Shown in pieces: positions 43,437 through 52,332 of a DNA stretch of 64,000 nt. The notes under the pieces are model-generated. The model searched no databases. It was not told the origin of the DNA and saw nothing but the letters and a program-made list of their open reading frames with translations. The stretch comes from Blautia_A aquisgranensis (GTDB lineage: Bacteria > Bacillota > Clostridia > Lachnospirales > Lachnospiraceae): contig NZ_JBBMEJ010000007.1 in NCBI RefSeq assembly GCF_040096615.1, forward strand, positions 62,001 to 126,000. Reading direction: 5' to 3'. The translations under genes and the position numbers were made by a program. How positions within the stretch are numbered: the first letter of the stretch is position 1; each line of letters opens with the position of its first letter.

Positions 43437-44624
43437 ATGGGAAAAATGATATATCTGGATAATGCGGCAACAACAAAGACCGCACCTGAGGTTGTGGAAG
43501 CAATGCTGCCGTATTTTACAGAGTTTTATGGTAATGCATCAACAGTTTATGATTTTGCTGCAAACAGCAAGGCAGCTATTGCCAAGGGAAGACAGCAGAT
43601 CGCAGATGTGATCGGAGCCAAGAAAGAGGAGATCTACTTCACAGCAGGCGGTTCCGAGTCTGATAACTGGGCTCTGAAAGCTACTTTTGAAGCGTATAAG
43701 AATAAAGGAAATCATATCATCACAACAAAGATCGAGCATCATGCGATCCTTCATACCTGCGAGTATCTTGAGAAAGAGCGCGGAGCGAAGATCACATATC
43801 TTGATGTAGATGAGAATGGTTTTGTTGATCTTGATGAGCTCCAGAAAGCCATCACACCGGAGACGATCCTGATCTCTGTTATGGCTGCAAACAATGAGAT
43901 CGGTACACTTGAGCCGCTGAAAGAAATCGGACAGATCGCACGTGAGCACGGAATCCTGTTCCACACAGACGCTGTTCAGGCATTCGGCCAGGTTCCGATC
44001 AATGTAGATGAATTCAATATCGATATGCTCAGCTCTAGCGGCCATAAGATCAACGGACCGAAAGGAATCGGCTTTCTTTACATCCGTAAAGGCGTAAAGA
44101 TCCGTTCCTTCGTACACGGCGGAGCACAGGAGAGAAAACGTCGTGCAGGTACAGAGAATGTTCCGGGTATCGTAGGATATGGTCTTGCAGCAGAGCGTGC
44201 AAACAAATCCATGAAAGAGCGTACAGCCAAGGAGATTGAGCTTCGTGACCATATGATCAACAGAATCCTTACAGAGATTCCGTATGTTCGTCTTAACGGA
44301 GACAAGGTAAAACGTCTTCCGAACAACGTGAATGTAAGCATTCAGTTCATCGAGGGTGAGTCCCTTCTTCTGATGCTTGACAACTTCGGAATCTGTGCAT
44401 CCAGCGGTTCTGCATGTACATCCGGTTCCCTGGATCCGTCACATGTTCTGCTGGCGATCGGTCTTCCTCATGAGATCGCACATGGTTCTCTCCGTATGAC
44501 TTTAAGCGAGGAGACAACTCTGGAGGACGTTGATTTTGTAGTAGATAAACTGAAAGATATTACTGCAAACTTAAGAAGTATGTCTCCATTATATGAAGAT
44601 TTTATGAAAAAACAGAAAAAATAA
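43437..44624 (+). CDS. nifS: Cysteine desulfurase (NifS/IscS type)
   Basis: The 395-residue PLP enzyme takes sulfur from cysteine for cluster assembly. It has the PLP lysine Lys204 (SSGHKINGPKG), His101 (IEHHAIL) and the catalytic loop Cys327 (SSGSACTSGS), which marks the group I desulfurases. AGGAGG precedes the ATG, 25 bp after the Rrf2 gene. A nifU scaffold follows 28 bp downstream. Whether to call it nifS or iscS is a naming choice. Confidence 0.95.
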   Translation: MGKMIYLDNAATTKTAPEVVEAMLPYFTEFYGNASTVYDFAANSKAAIAKGRQQIADVIGAKKEEIYFTAGGSESDNWALKATFEAYKNKGNHIITTKIEHHAILHTCEYLEKERGAKITYLDVDENGFVDLDELQKAITPETILISVMAANNEIGTLEPLKEIGQIAREHGILFHTDAVQAFGQVPINVDEFNIDMLSSSGHKINGPKGIGFLYIRKGVKIRSFVHGGAQERKRRAGTENVPGIVGYGLAAERANKSMKERTAKEIELRDHMINRILTEIPYVRLNGDKVKRLPNNVNVSIQFIEGESLLLMLDNFGICASSGSACTSGSLDPSHVLLAIGLPHEIAHGSLRMTLSEETTLEDVDFVVDKLKDITANLRSMSPLYEDFMKKQKK

Positions 44625-44652
44625 TAAAAACACTTGCCAGGAGGAAAAAATA

Positions 44653-45099
44653 ATGTATAGTGAAAAAGTAATGGATCATTTTCAGCATCCACGTAATGTA
44701 GGCGAAATCGAGAATGCAAGCGGCGTGGGTACTGTAGGAAATGCCAAATGCGGCGATATTATGAGAATATTCCTTGATATCGATGACAAGACTCATATTA
44801 TCAAAGACTGCAAATTCAAAACATTTGGATGCGGTGCAGCAGTTGCGACAAGCAGCATGGCAACAGAGCTTGTAATGGGAAAAACTATTGAGGAAGCAAT
44901 GGAAGTAACCAACAAGGCTGTTATGGAGGCACTGGACGGACTTCCGCCAGTAAAAATCCACTGTTCCCTGCTTGCTGAAGAGGCAATTCATGCAGCTCTC
45001 TGGGATTACGCAGAGAAACATCACATTAAGATCGAGGGTCTTTCCAAACCGAAGTCTGATATCCACGAAGGAGAAGAGGATACAGAGGAGGAATATTAA
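44653..45099 (+). CDS. nifU: Iron-sulfur cluster scaffold NifU/IscU type
   Basis: The 148-residue scaffold has the three cluster ligands Cys33 (NAKCGD), Cys60 (FGCGAAVATSS) and Cys104 (KIHCSLLAEEA), plus Asp35. It is an IscU-like N-domain alone, without the ferredoxin and C-terminal domains of full NifU, and ends in an acidic tail. AGGAGGAAA precedes the ATG. It receives sulfur from the neighbouring desulfurase. Confidence 0.95.
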   Translation: MYSEKVMDHFQHPRNVGEIENASGVGTVGNAKCGDIMRIFLDIDDKTHIIKDCKFKTFGCGAAVATSSMATELVMGKTIEEAMEVTNKAVMEALDGLPPVKIHCSLLAEEAIHAALWDYAEKHHIKIEGLSKPKSDIHEGEEDTEEEY

Positions 45100-45187
45100 T
45101 TCCCTTTTACAAGATCATAACCGTGGCATGAGCAAGCTTCGCGCGAACGGAACCGTAAGCCATTGAAAGGACAGGTAAGTACAGAGA

Positions 45188-47719
45188 ATGACAGGACTTA
45201 CGAACGAAGAAGTTCAGGAGAGAATTGCACAGGGCCAGGTAAATAATAACGAAAACCCCAACACCAGGACATATAAACAGATCATCTTGGAGAATACACT
45301 GACATTCTTCAACTTTCTGAACCTGGTGCTGCTGGTTCTCGTACTGCTGGTTGGTTCCTACAAGAATTCCATGTTTGTAGGAATCATTTTTATTAATACG
45401 GTTATTGGAATCATTCAGGAGATCCGTGCGAAGAAGACGATCGACAAGCTGGCGATCCTGACAGAAGCCAAGACTGTAGTCCTGCGCGAAGGAAAAAAAT
45501 GGAAAATATCTACAGAAAAGTTAGTGGTGGATGATCTGATCTTTCTGAAAGCCGGTGAACAGGTACCGGCGGATGCGAAGATTCTGGAAGGTAATCTGGA
45601 AGTTAATGAGTCGCTTCTTACAGGTGAAGCGGATAATCTTCCGAAGAATCTGGGAGATGAGCTTTTTTCAGGAAGCTTTGTGACGGCCGGGCAGGCCTGT
45701 TGTCAGGTTATTCATGTGGGAAGTGAGAATTATGCTTCCAGGATCACCAGTGAGGCGAAGGAATTCAAGCGCCATAATTCAGAACTTCGGAATTCTCTGA
45801 ATGCGATCCTTAAGGTGATCAGTATTATTATCGTACCTCTTGGTGCGGTGCTTTTTTATAAACAGTATTATTTTGTGGGAGATAATATCCGGGATTCTGT
45901 AGTCAGTATGGTTGCAGCGGTTCTGGGTATGATACCGGAGGGACTGGTACTGCTGACCAGTGTTGCCCTGACACTTGGAGCCCTGAAGCTTGCACAGAAG
46001 AAAACGCTTGTGCAGGAGCTCTATTGTATTGAGACTCTGGCACGTGTGGATACGCTTTGTCTGGATAAGACAGGAACTATCACAGAGGGAACCATGTGTG
46101 TGGAGGCTGTGGAGAGCTATCCGCCCACAGGAAATGCAGATGAGAAGCCGGCAGAAGAAACACTGCAAACAGCAGAACAGGATTCCGAAAAGCTGGATGC
46201 AGCTGATGCGATTTCCAGGGAGGACGGAAGCGAGGTGCTTTCAGAACAGGCGGCACCATCTCCGGTGAACGAAAAAAATGTTCAGGAAGTCACCCCGGAG
46301 ATCCGTGAGATCGAGCACATCATGGGAAATCTTCTTGCTGTTCTGAAGGATCAGAATGCTACGGCGGATGCCCTGCGTGCAAGATTTCCGGTTGGACAGG
46401 ATCTGACACTGGATCATGCGATTCCGTTTTCTTCCGACAGGAAATACAGTGGAGCGGCTTTTGAAGATGCAGGTACGTATCTGATGGGGGCCGCACAGTT
46501 TCTTTTCCCGGAGGGAAATCCGGAGCTTATGGAATACTGTGGAGGCTTTGCCAGTGATGGTCTTCGTGTCCTGGTTCTTGCACACAGTGATAAGGTGAAT
46601 GAGGGGACGGAACTTCCGGAGGGACTGGAACCGATCGGGCTTTTACTTCTGACGGATGTGATCCGTGCGGAGGCACCGGATACGCTGGCATATTTCGAGA
46701 GTCAGGGTGTGGATCTGAAAGTGATCTCCGGTGATGATCCTGTGACGGTTTCCGCTATTGCGAAGCGTGCCGGTCTTAAGAATGCGGAACAATATGTAGA
46801 TGCCACGACCATAACTACCCAGGAGGAGATGGATGCAGCAGTTGCGAAGTACAGCGTTTTCGGACGTGTGACCCCGCAGCAGAAGCAGGCAATGGTGAAG
46901 GCTCTGCAGGCGCAAGGTCATACCGTTGCCATGACTGGTGATGGTGTGAATGATGTTCTGGCTCTTAAGGAGGCGGATTGCAGTATTGCCATGGCTGAGG
47001 GCAGTGATGCTGCCAAGAACATTGCCAATGTGGTTCTTCTGGACTCGAATTTTGCGGCGATGCCGGAGATCGTGAACCAGGGCCGCCGTGTTGTAAATAA
47101 TATCCGGATGGCGGCGTCCATGTTCCTGATCAAGACGATCTTTTCGGTGCTGTTGTCACTGATCACGATCTTTTTCGGGGATGCATATCCGTTTGAGCCG
47201 ATACAGATGTCTCTGATCAGTGCGTGTGCGGTTGGTATTCCTACCTTCCTGCTGGCTCAGGAGAATAATTATGATAAGATCGACCATACATTTTTGCGTC
47301 ATGTGTTTATGAATGCGTTTCCGGCTGCCGTGGCGATCACGGGCTGTGTATTTACGGTAATGCTGGTATGTCAGAATGTTTATCACTCAAATGCCATGCT
47401 GAATACAGCCTGTGTGCTGGTTACAGGCTGGAATTATATGGCGGCACTGAAGACGGTCTATGCGCCGCTTAACAGGTATCGTAAGGTGATCATTTACAGT
47501 ATGCAGGTGATCTTTTTCGGTGCTGCGGTTGTTTTGCAGAATCTTCTGACACTGGGATCGCTGGAGTTTGGTATGATCATTCTGGTATTCCTGCTTATGA
47601 CGTTTTCTCCGATCCTTATTGATGTGATTACGGCGTGGATCCGGAATATCTATGACCGGTCGCTGGATAAGGGAGAGCAGGGAAAATTTGCTACATTTAT
47701 TGATAAACTGAGAAAGTAG
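45188..47719 (+). CDS. Cation-transporting P-type ATPase, CtpE-like
   Basis: The 843-residue product has the P-type core: TGEAD in the actuator domain (about 145), the phosphorylated Asp293 in DKTGTIT, MTGDGVNDVLALKEAD near 580, and about ten membrane helices. The helix-4 motif GMIPEGLVLLTS and compact N-terminus resemble mycobacterial CtpE, a calcium importer, more than heavy-metal pumps; no N-terminal CxxC is present. An Ala/Glu/Asp-rich insertion spans about residues 310-365 just after the phosphorylation site. The 88-bp leader shows no clear riboswitch. Ion specificity is inferred. Confidence 0.88.
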   Translation: MTGLTNEEVQERIAQGQVNNNENPNTRTYKQIILENTLTFFNFLNLVLLVLVLLVGSYKNSMFVGIIFINTVIGIIQEIRAKKTIDKLAILTEAKTVVLREGKKWKISTEKLVVDDLIFLKAGEQVPADAKILEGNLEVNESLLTGEADNLPKNLGDELFSGSFVTAGQACCQVIHVGSENYASRITSEAKEFKRHNSELRNSLNAILKVISIIIVPLGAVLFYKQYYFVGDNIRDSVVSMVAAVLGMIPEGLVLLTSVALTLGALKLAQKKTLVQELYCIETLARVDTLCLDKTGTITEGTMCVEAVESYPPTGNADEKPAEETLQTAEQDSEKLDAADAISREDGSEVLSEQAAPSPVNEKNVQEVTPEIREIEHIMGNLLAVLKDQNATADALRARFPVGQDLTLDHAIPFSSDRKYSGAAFEDAGTYLMGAAQFLFPEGNPELMEYCGGFASDGLRVLVLAHSDKVNEGTELPEGLEPIGLLLLTDVIRAEAPDTLAYFESQGVDLKVISGDDPVTVSAIAKRAGLKNAEQYVDATTITTQEEMDAAVAKYSVFGRVTPQQKQAMVKALQAQGHTVAMTGDGVNDVLALKEADCSIAMAEGSDAAKNIANVVLLDSNFAAMPEIVNQGRRVVNNIRMAASMFLIKTIFSVLLSLITIFFGDAYPFEPIQMSLISACAVGIPTFLLAQENNYDKIDHTFLRHVFMNAFPAAVAITGCVFTVMLVCQNVYHSNAMLNTACVLVTGWNYMAALKTVYAPLNRYRKVIIYSMQVIFFGAAVVLQNLLTLGSLEFGMIILVFLLMTFSPILIDVITAWIRNIYDRSLDKGEQGKFATFIDKLRK

Positions 47720-47736
47720 ATAAGATGATTGGAAGA

Positions 47737-47765
47737 GGTGCTGTTGAAAAACAGTGCCTTTTCTT
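47737..47765 (+). terminator. Intrinsic terminator after the P-type ATPase gene
   Basis: GGTGCTGTT and AACAGTGCC (47737-47745, 47750-47758) pair with two G-T wobbles around a GAAA tetraloop, then TTTTCTTC. Confidence 0.75.
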
Positions 47766-47810
47766 CTTTTGGTGAGTGAACGGCTGTGATTTGGGAGGGC
47801 TTGGGCATTC

Positions 47811-47846
47811 AAAAAGAAGCAGACTGTTTGGGTCTGCTTCTTTTTT
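47811..47846. terminator. Bidirectional intrinsic terminator
   Basis: AAAAAGAAGCAGAC (47811-47824) and GTCTGCTTCTTTTT (47832-47845) form a perfect 14-bp stem between convergent genes. Confidence 0.92.
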
Positions 47847-47853
47847 GAGGCGT

Positions 47854-49956
47854 TTATTTGATGCGGAGAAGCCAGGTGAAGCTGAATGCTTCCAGCTCTA
47901 CGGCCTGGGCGTCCTGCTGGACTCCGGTGAGGAGGTTTTCGTAGGTGCCGTCCTGTTCGTTGATCCAGGCGACTTTGTCCTGGTCGCTGAAGTTGTAGAG
48001 GCAGATCAGTTTTTCCTGCTCAGTTTCTTTTACGAGTGCGAGCAGAGCTTTGTCCCAGGTTTCCAGGGTGTGGGCCGGGATTTCAGGGGCGAATGCGGAG
48101 TGACTGTTCCGGATGGCTTCCAGCTGCTCCAGACTGTTGAAAATGCGTCCCTGGATGGTCTCGGCGTCAGCACGGTTCCGGGCCAGCGTCCAGTTGAAGT
48201 GGCCGTTGTGGAGCCAGCGTGGATCAGCTGCTTTGGACGGATCGGTTTTGTAGGTGTAGTCATTGAGCTGTCCGATCTCGTCTCCGCTTCGAAGTACCGG
48301 GATTCCCGGGAGGGAAAGAAGGAGAGCATGAAGGGTTACATCGTAGCGGATTCCGCGGCTGACACCATCTGCATTGCCTTCGTAGTCAAAACGTTCGATT
48401 CCTGCAAGAGATGCAGTTGTACCGCAGAGCTCTGCTTCCTGTGTTTCCGGATTTTCGTAGATTTCGCCCCTTGCAAAGGAAGCCGGGAAAAGTCCTGCGA
48501 GGAATTCATTCAGATAATCTCTGTGCGGTCCCTCTGTGATGAAGCTGTTTTTCAGGAAATCGTAGTCCAGATTCCAGCGTACGGTGTTACGGTTGCGGAG
48601 GTAGTTCTGGAATACCGGTGCCTGGGAAAGATCAGCCGTTTTGTCGATTCCGTGGCGAAGGAGAGAAGCATCCTTTGTGGCAACGGTGTGCCAGATATCG
48701 GACATCAGCTGTGTGCTGTTTACAATGTGGAGTTCCGGCATATCAGCGGTTCCACCAAATGCAGCAGCTTCACTAGGTGTGCGGTCTGTCTCACCAAGGA
48801 GAAGAATTCCGGGGCATACGATCTCGCAGACCATACGTGTCATGCGAAGCAGGGAGTGAAGCTTCCAGAGATCTTCGGTGTTCAGCATTGGAAGGACACC
48901 GAGGCTGAAAACGGTTGTGCCTTCGTTTGCGAGCTCCAGAATCTGAAGGAGCATGGCATTGAAATATGCCGGTGTCTGAAGTACGCATGGAATACCGGAC
49001 TGGGGATCATCCACAGAGAGACTTAAAGGAATCTCAACTGCAAGGCGGATATTCGCTTTCCGGCAGTTTACAGCAAGTGCGTGCAGGTCATCAGAGCTTC
49101 CGATTTCAGGGATGATGCGAAGCGCACAGTTGGAGGTCGCCTGGAAAAGATCGGTGAGGTACAGGGTGTCTGCGTTACATTCGCTGATATAGTCCAGTTT
49201 ATCGGACAGTCCGGCCAGGGTACCTGCAAAGTCTGCCGGATTGACAGCCATTCCCGTAAAGGTAGTTTTGCGGAACCAGTCCGGATCTTCTGCACAGATC
49301 AGGTCGGCAGCTTTCAGGGAAAGAGAACGTTCGCTGTAGATTTCTTTCATTTTTTTTGTAAGGCTGGTGAAAGTTCCGGCGACTTCCGGATGGTCACGGA
49401 ACAGCTCGCAGTAGAGCCATTTCAGATCGTTGTAGTAGTGGTTCAGACGCTTTTTGTAGAGGGCATCATAAGCGGTGTCTTCCTTGGAGGTTTCGACTTT
49501 AATTGGTTCAGTTTTAGAGGTCTCGACTTTAATTGGTTCAGTTTTAGAGGTCTCGACTTTAATTGGTTCAGTTTTAAAGGTCTCGACTTTAATTGGTTCA
49601 GTTTTAGAGGTCTCGACTTTAATTGGTTCAGTTTTAGAGGTTTCGACTTTAATTGGTTCAGTTTTAGAGGTCTCGACTTTGATCGGCTCCGTTTTAGAAG
49701 TCTCAACCTTGATCGGTTCCGTCTTAGAGGTTTCGACTTTGACTGGCTCCGTCTTGGAAGTTTCAACTTTAATCGGCTCTGTTTTAGAAGTCTCGACCTT
49801 AATAGGTTCCGTCTTAGTAGTTGTAACTTTCTTTGGTTCTACTTTCGCAGTTTCAATTTTTTTAACATCGCCTGCAGCAACGGGAGCTTTTTTCTGCTGG
49901 CTCGTCTGTTTTGCCTGCATGGTTGCTTTTTTCTTCTGGAGTCTTTTTTTTGCCAT
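47854..49956 (-). CDS. GH13/amylosucrase-like pseudoenzyme with N-terminal decapeptide repeats
   Basis: The 700-residue product starts with a Lys-rich segment (1-47), then 11 repeats of KTEPIKVETS (48-157). From about 158 it follows the amylosucrase fold: PASFARGEIYENPET, GTTASLAGIERF, GIPVLRSGDEIGQLND and ADPRWLHNGHFNW match family sequence closely. By alignment with Neisseria amylosucrase, nucleophile Asp286 is Gly353, stabiliser His392-Asp393 is Arg456-Asn457, and only acid Glu328 remains (Glu389). The loop with the strand-2 histidine is shortened and the His is gone. It should therefore not be an active glucosyltransferase, though glucan binding is possible. There is no signal peptide, so it is probably cytoplasmic. 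Confidence 0.82.
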   Translation of the reverse strand: MAKKRLQKKKATMQAKQTSQQKKAPVAAGDVKKIETAKVEPKKVTTTKTEPIKVETSKTEPIKVETSKTEPVKVETSKTEPIKVETSKTEPIKVETSKTEPIKVETSKTEPIKVETSKTEPIKVETFKTEPIKVETSKTEPIKVETSKTEPIKVETSKEDTAYDALYKKRLNHYYNDLKWLYCELFRDHPEVAGTFTSLTKKMKEIYSERSLSLKAADLICAEDPDWFRKTTFTGMAVNPADFAGTLAGLSDKLDYISECNADTLYLTDLFQATSNCALRIIPEIGSSDDLHALAVNCRKANIRLAVEIPLSLSVDDPQSGIPCVLQTPAYFNAMLLQILELANEGTTVFSLGVLPMLNTEDLWKLHSLLRMTRMVCEIVCPGILLLGETDRTPSEAAAFGGTADMPELHIVNSTQLMSDIWHTVATKDASLLRHGIDKTADLSQAPVFQNYLRNRNTVRWNLDYDFLKNSFITEGPHRDYLNEFLAGLFPASFARGEIYENPETQEAELCGTTASLAGIERFDYEGNADGVSRGIRYDVTLHALLLSLPGIPVLRSGDEIGQLNDYTYKTDPSKAADPRWLHNGHFNWTLARNRADAETIQGRIFNSLEQLEAIRNSHSAFAPEIPAHTLETWDKALLALVKETEQEKLICLYNFSDQDKVAWINEQDGTYENLLTGVQQDAQAVELEAFSFTWLLRIK
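49486..49815 (-). repeat. 11-copy, 30-bp in-frame tandem repeat
   Basis: Each 30-bp unit encodes KTEPIKVETS or a close variant (one Val for Ile, one Phe for Ser). The six units in 49501-49680 are nearly identical in DNA. Those in 49681-49815 differ at many synonymous positions, so the array has recently expanded or been homogenised at its 3' side. Copy-number change would keep the reading frame. Confidence 0.95.
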
Positions 49957-50011
49957 GATAAATATTTCCTCCTTAAATTAAGTGATTAGTATCGGTTGTG
50001 AAAAATTAAAT

Positions 50012-50830
50012 CTAAAGCTTATGAAAAACCGGCTGGCGGTTCTGGAATACAGTATAATAGGAAAAACCACATTCTCTTAGAACGTCAGCTGCCTTGTCAA
50101 AGGCGTAGCCGATCTTATCCGGAGTGTGTGCATCGGCGCCGATGGTGATGATTTCACCGCCCAGTTCATGATAGCGTCGGATAACGTTTACACAGGGGTT
50201 AGGTTCGCCAAGTCCGTAATGATAACCGCCGGTGTTCAGCTCAATGCCGATATTTTTACGGATCAGTGTACGGAGAATTTCATCCAGAATCTCCTTGTAA
50301 CGTCCGTAGGAATACTGGCGGTTCTGGTTAGGACCATAACGTACTACGTAGTCAATATGTCCGTACACATCCATTTCATCAAAAGCAGCGATGTTTTCCA
50401 GGATGGATTCAAAATATTCCATGTAACATTCGGATTCCCGGCGTCCTTCAAAAAAATCAGGATAGTAAGGATCATATCCGTGCACCAGATGGGAAGATCC
50501 GATAACGAAATCAAAAGGAACCTCTTTCAGAAGCTCCGAAAAAGTTCCGGCTAGATGAGGCTGAAGTCCCAGCTCGATTCCGAAATTCACAGAGATCTGA
50601 TCATTAAAAGCTTCTTTAAGCTCATCAAGGCGACTGCGGTATGCCGGAATATCCAGAGAAAAATCAAGTCCTTCCGGTGTTTTTGGATAATCCGGGTCAA
50701 GATGCTCGGTAAAACAGATTCCCTCAAGACAAAGGTCTGATGCAGTCTGGATCATATCCTCCATAGGAGTATCGGAATCTGCGGAAAAAGAGGAGTGCAT
50801 ATGGCAGTCCCATAAAATTTTCTGGTCCAT
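50012..50830 (-). CDS. PHP-family histidinol-phosphatase (HisJ/HisK type)
   Basis: The 272-residue PHP-domain hydrolase has metal-site residues His10 and His12 (DCHMHSSFSADS), CFTEHLD near 40, IGSSHLVHGYDPYY near 120, YGHIDYVVRYG near 165 and GADAHTPDKIG near 240. The HisJ group removes phosphate from histidinol phosphate, which would fit with hisHF at 29.9 kb, although other phosphoesters are possible. The ATG at 50830 follows CGGAGGT; the 33 upstream codons lack a ribosome site. Confidence 0.85.
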   Translation of the reverse strand: MDQKILWDCHMHSSFSADSDTPMEDMIQTASDLCLEGICFTEHLDPDYPKTPEGLDFSLDIPAYRSRLDELKEAFNDQISVNFGIELGLQPHLAGTFSELLKEVPFDFVIGSSHLVHGYDPYYPDFFEGRRESECYMEYFESILENIAAFDEMDVYGHIDYVVRYGPNQNRQYSYGRYKEILDEILRTLIRKNIGIELNTGGYHYGLGEPNPCVNVIRRYHELGGEIITIGADAHTPDKIGYAFDKAADVLRECGFSYYTVFQNRQPVFHKL

Positions 50831-51023
50831 GTTGTACCTCCGTAATTTATAACATCTGTGTTTTTCGATTGTGAGGCTGTACCTGTAACAGCAGTGGTAC
50901 AGTTGGTTTCTGTCCGGCTGTATTTCCATATTTACAGGACAGAACTTTCTATCACAGAATTATAGCACATTTTCCAGGAATTTTCTTAATATTTATTTTG
51001 ATATGCTTTTTTATAAATAGCTC

Positions 51024-51052
51024 TTGAATTTTTGTTTGGAATTAGGTACAAT
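51024..51052 (+). promoter_or_regulatory. Promoter of gap
   Basis: TTGAAT (51024-51029), 17 bp, TACAAT (51047-51052), 71 bp before the ATG. Confidence 0.65.
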
Positions 51053-51123
51053 ATGAAACAGGTTGATGTTTCTTTAACAAAGGAACGATTTAATCACCAT
51101 TCAATTCATAGGAGGAATTTATC

Positions 51124-52143
51124 ATGGCAGTAAAAGTTGCAATTAATGGTTTTGGACGTATCGGTCGTCTTGCATTCCGTCAGATGTTTGGAGCAGAGGG
51201 ATTCGAGATCGTAGCAATCAACGATCTTACATCTCCTAAAATGCTTGCTCACTTATTAAAATATGATTCTACACAGGGAAGATATGCTCTTGCTGATACA
51301 GTTAAAGCAGGAGAGGATTCCATCACAGTAGACGGAAAAGAGATCAAAATCTATGCTAAGGCTAACGCTGCAGAGCTTCCATGGGGAGAGATCGGTGTAG
51401 ACGTAGTTCTTGAGTGCACAGGTTTCTACACATCCAAAGACAAAGCTCAGGCTCATATCGATGCAGGTGCTAAGCACGTAGTTATTTCCGCTCCGGCTGG
51501 AAACGACCTTAAGACAATCGTTTACAACGTAAACCATCAGGGTCTTACAAACGAGGACAAGATCATCTCCGCAGCTTCCTGTACAACAAACTGCCTTGCA
51601 CCAATGGCTAAGGCTCTTAACGATCTTGCACCGATCAAATCCGGTATCATGTGCACAATCCATGCTTACACAGGCGATCAGATGACACTTGACGGACCGC
51701 AGAGAAAAGGCGATCTGAGAAGATCCCGTGCAGCTGCAGTTAATATCGTTCCGAACAGCACAGGTGCTGCTAAAGCTATCGGACTTGTTATCCCAGAGCT
51801 TAACGGCAAACTTATCGGTTCTGCACAGCGTGTTCCTACCCCAACAGGTTCTACAACAATCCTTACAGCAGTAGTTGAAGGAAATGTTACAAAAGAGCAG
51901 ATCAACGCAGCTATGAAAGCAGCTTCTAACGAGTCCTTCGGATACAACGAGGATGAGATCGTATCCAGCGATATCGTTGGTATGAGATTTGGTTCCCTCT
52001 TCGATGCTACTCAGACAATGGTACTTCCACTTGAGAACGGCACAACAGAGGTTCAGGTAGTTTCCTGGTATGACAACGAGAACTCCTACACAAGCCAGAT
52101 GGTTCGTACAATCAAGCATTTCGGAAGCCTTCTGAACGCTTAA
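51124..52143 (+). CDS. gap: Glyceraldehyde-3-phosphate dehydrogenase
   Basis: The 339-residue glycolytic enzyme has an N-terminal NAD site (NGFGRIGRLAFRQ), catalytic Cys153 (ASCTTNCLAP) and His180. It oxidises glyceraldehyde 3-phosphate to 1,3-bisphosphoglycerate. AGGAGG precedes the ATG. Its own promoter and terminator make it separable from pgk-tpiA downstream. Codon use is strongly biased, as expected for a highly expressed gene. Confidence 0.98.
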   Translation: MAVKVAINGFGRIGRLAFRQMFGAEGFEIVAINDLTSPKMLAHLLKYDSTQGRYALADTVKAGEDSITVDGKEIKIYAKANAAELPWGEIGVDVVLECTGFYTSKDKAQAHIDAGAKHVVISAPAGNDLKTIVYNVNHQGLTNEDKIISAASCTTNCLAPMAKALNDLAPIKSGIMCTIHAYTGDQMTLDGPQRKGDLRRSRAAAVNIVPNSTGAAKAIGLVIPELNGKLIGSAQRVPTPTGSTTILTAVVEGNVTKEQINAAMKAASNESFGYNEDEIVSSDIVGMRFGSLFDATQTMVLPLENGTTEVQVVSWYDNENSYTSQMVRTIKHFGSLLNA

Positions 52144-52177
52144 TTTTCAGCGAACGAGTGTAGAAGAATAGACTCAG

Positions 52178-52214
52178 AAAGGGTCCGGTCTGTAGAGGAC
52201 CGGGCCCTTTTTTT
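52178..52214 (+). terminator. Intrinsic terminator after gap
   Basis: AAAGGGTCCGGTC (52178-52190) and GACCGGGCCCTTT (52198-52210), one G-T pair, then a T-run. Confidence 0.92.
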
Positions 52215-52252
52215 CCAGAAGACCACACAGAAAAATGTCTTCCGGAACAGAA

Positions 52253-52307
52253 CTGTTAACAGAGTGGACAACAATACCGCTCGCCCTTATGAACTGCCAT
52301 ATGGCAG
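52253..52307. promoter_or_regulatory. Two perfect palindromes in the pgk leader
   Basis: CTGTTAACAG (52253-52262) and CTGCCATATGGCAG (52294-52307) are gapless palindromes. The second ends about 11 bp before the AAGGAG ribosome site. With no loop they suit DNA-binding dimers better than RNA hairpins. Confidence 0.45.
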
Positions 52308-52332
52308 GAATAAATTTTAAGGAGATATAGAA

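Noticed and set aside
45100..45187. Metal riboswitch (Mn or Ni/Co type) before the P-type ATPase
   Set aside because: The 88-bp gap has some GGACAGG-like sequence but no paired elements that I could fit to either class.
49486..49815. Possible CRISPR array
   Set aside because: The 30-bp units are directly adjacent with no unique spacers and lie inside a coding frame.
49475..49981. Plus-strand ORF encoding a long SLEVSTLIGSV-type repeat protein
   Set aside because: It is the antisense shadow of the KTEPIKVETS repeats; the 30-bp period keeps all frames open. It has no ribosome site, and the minus-strand gene has a start, a ribosome site and a recognisable fold.
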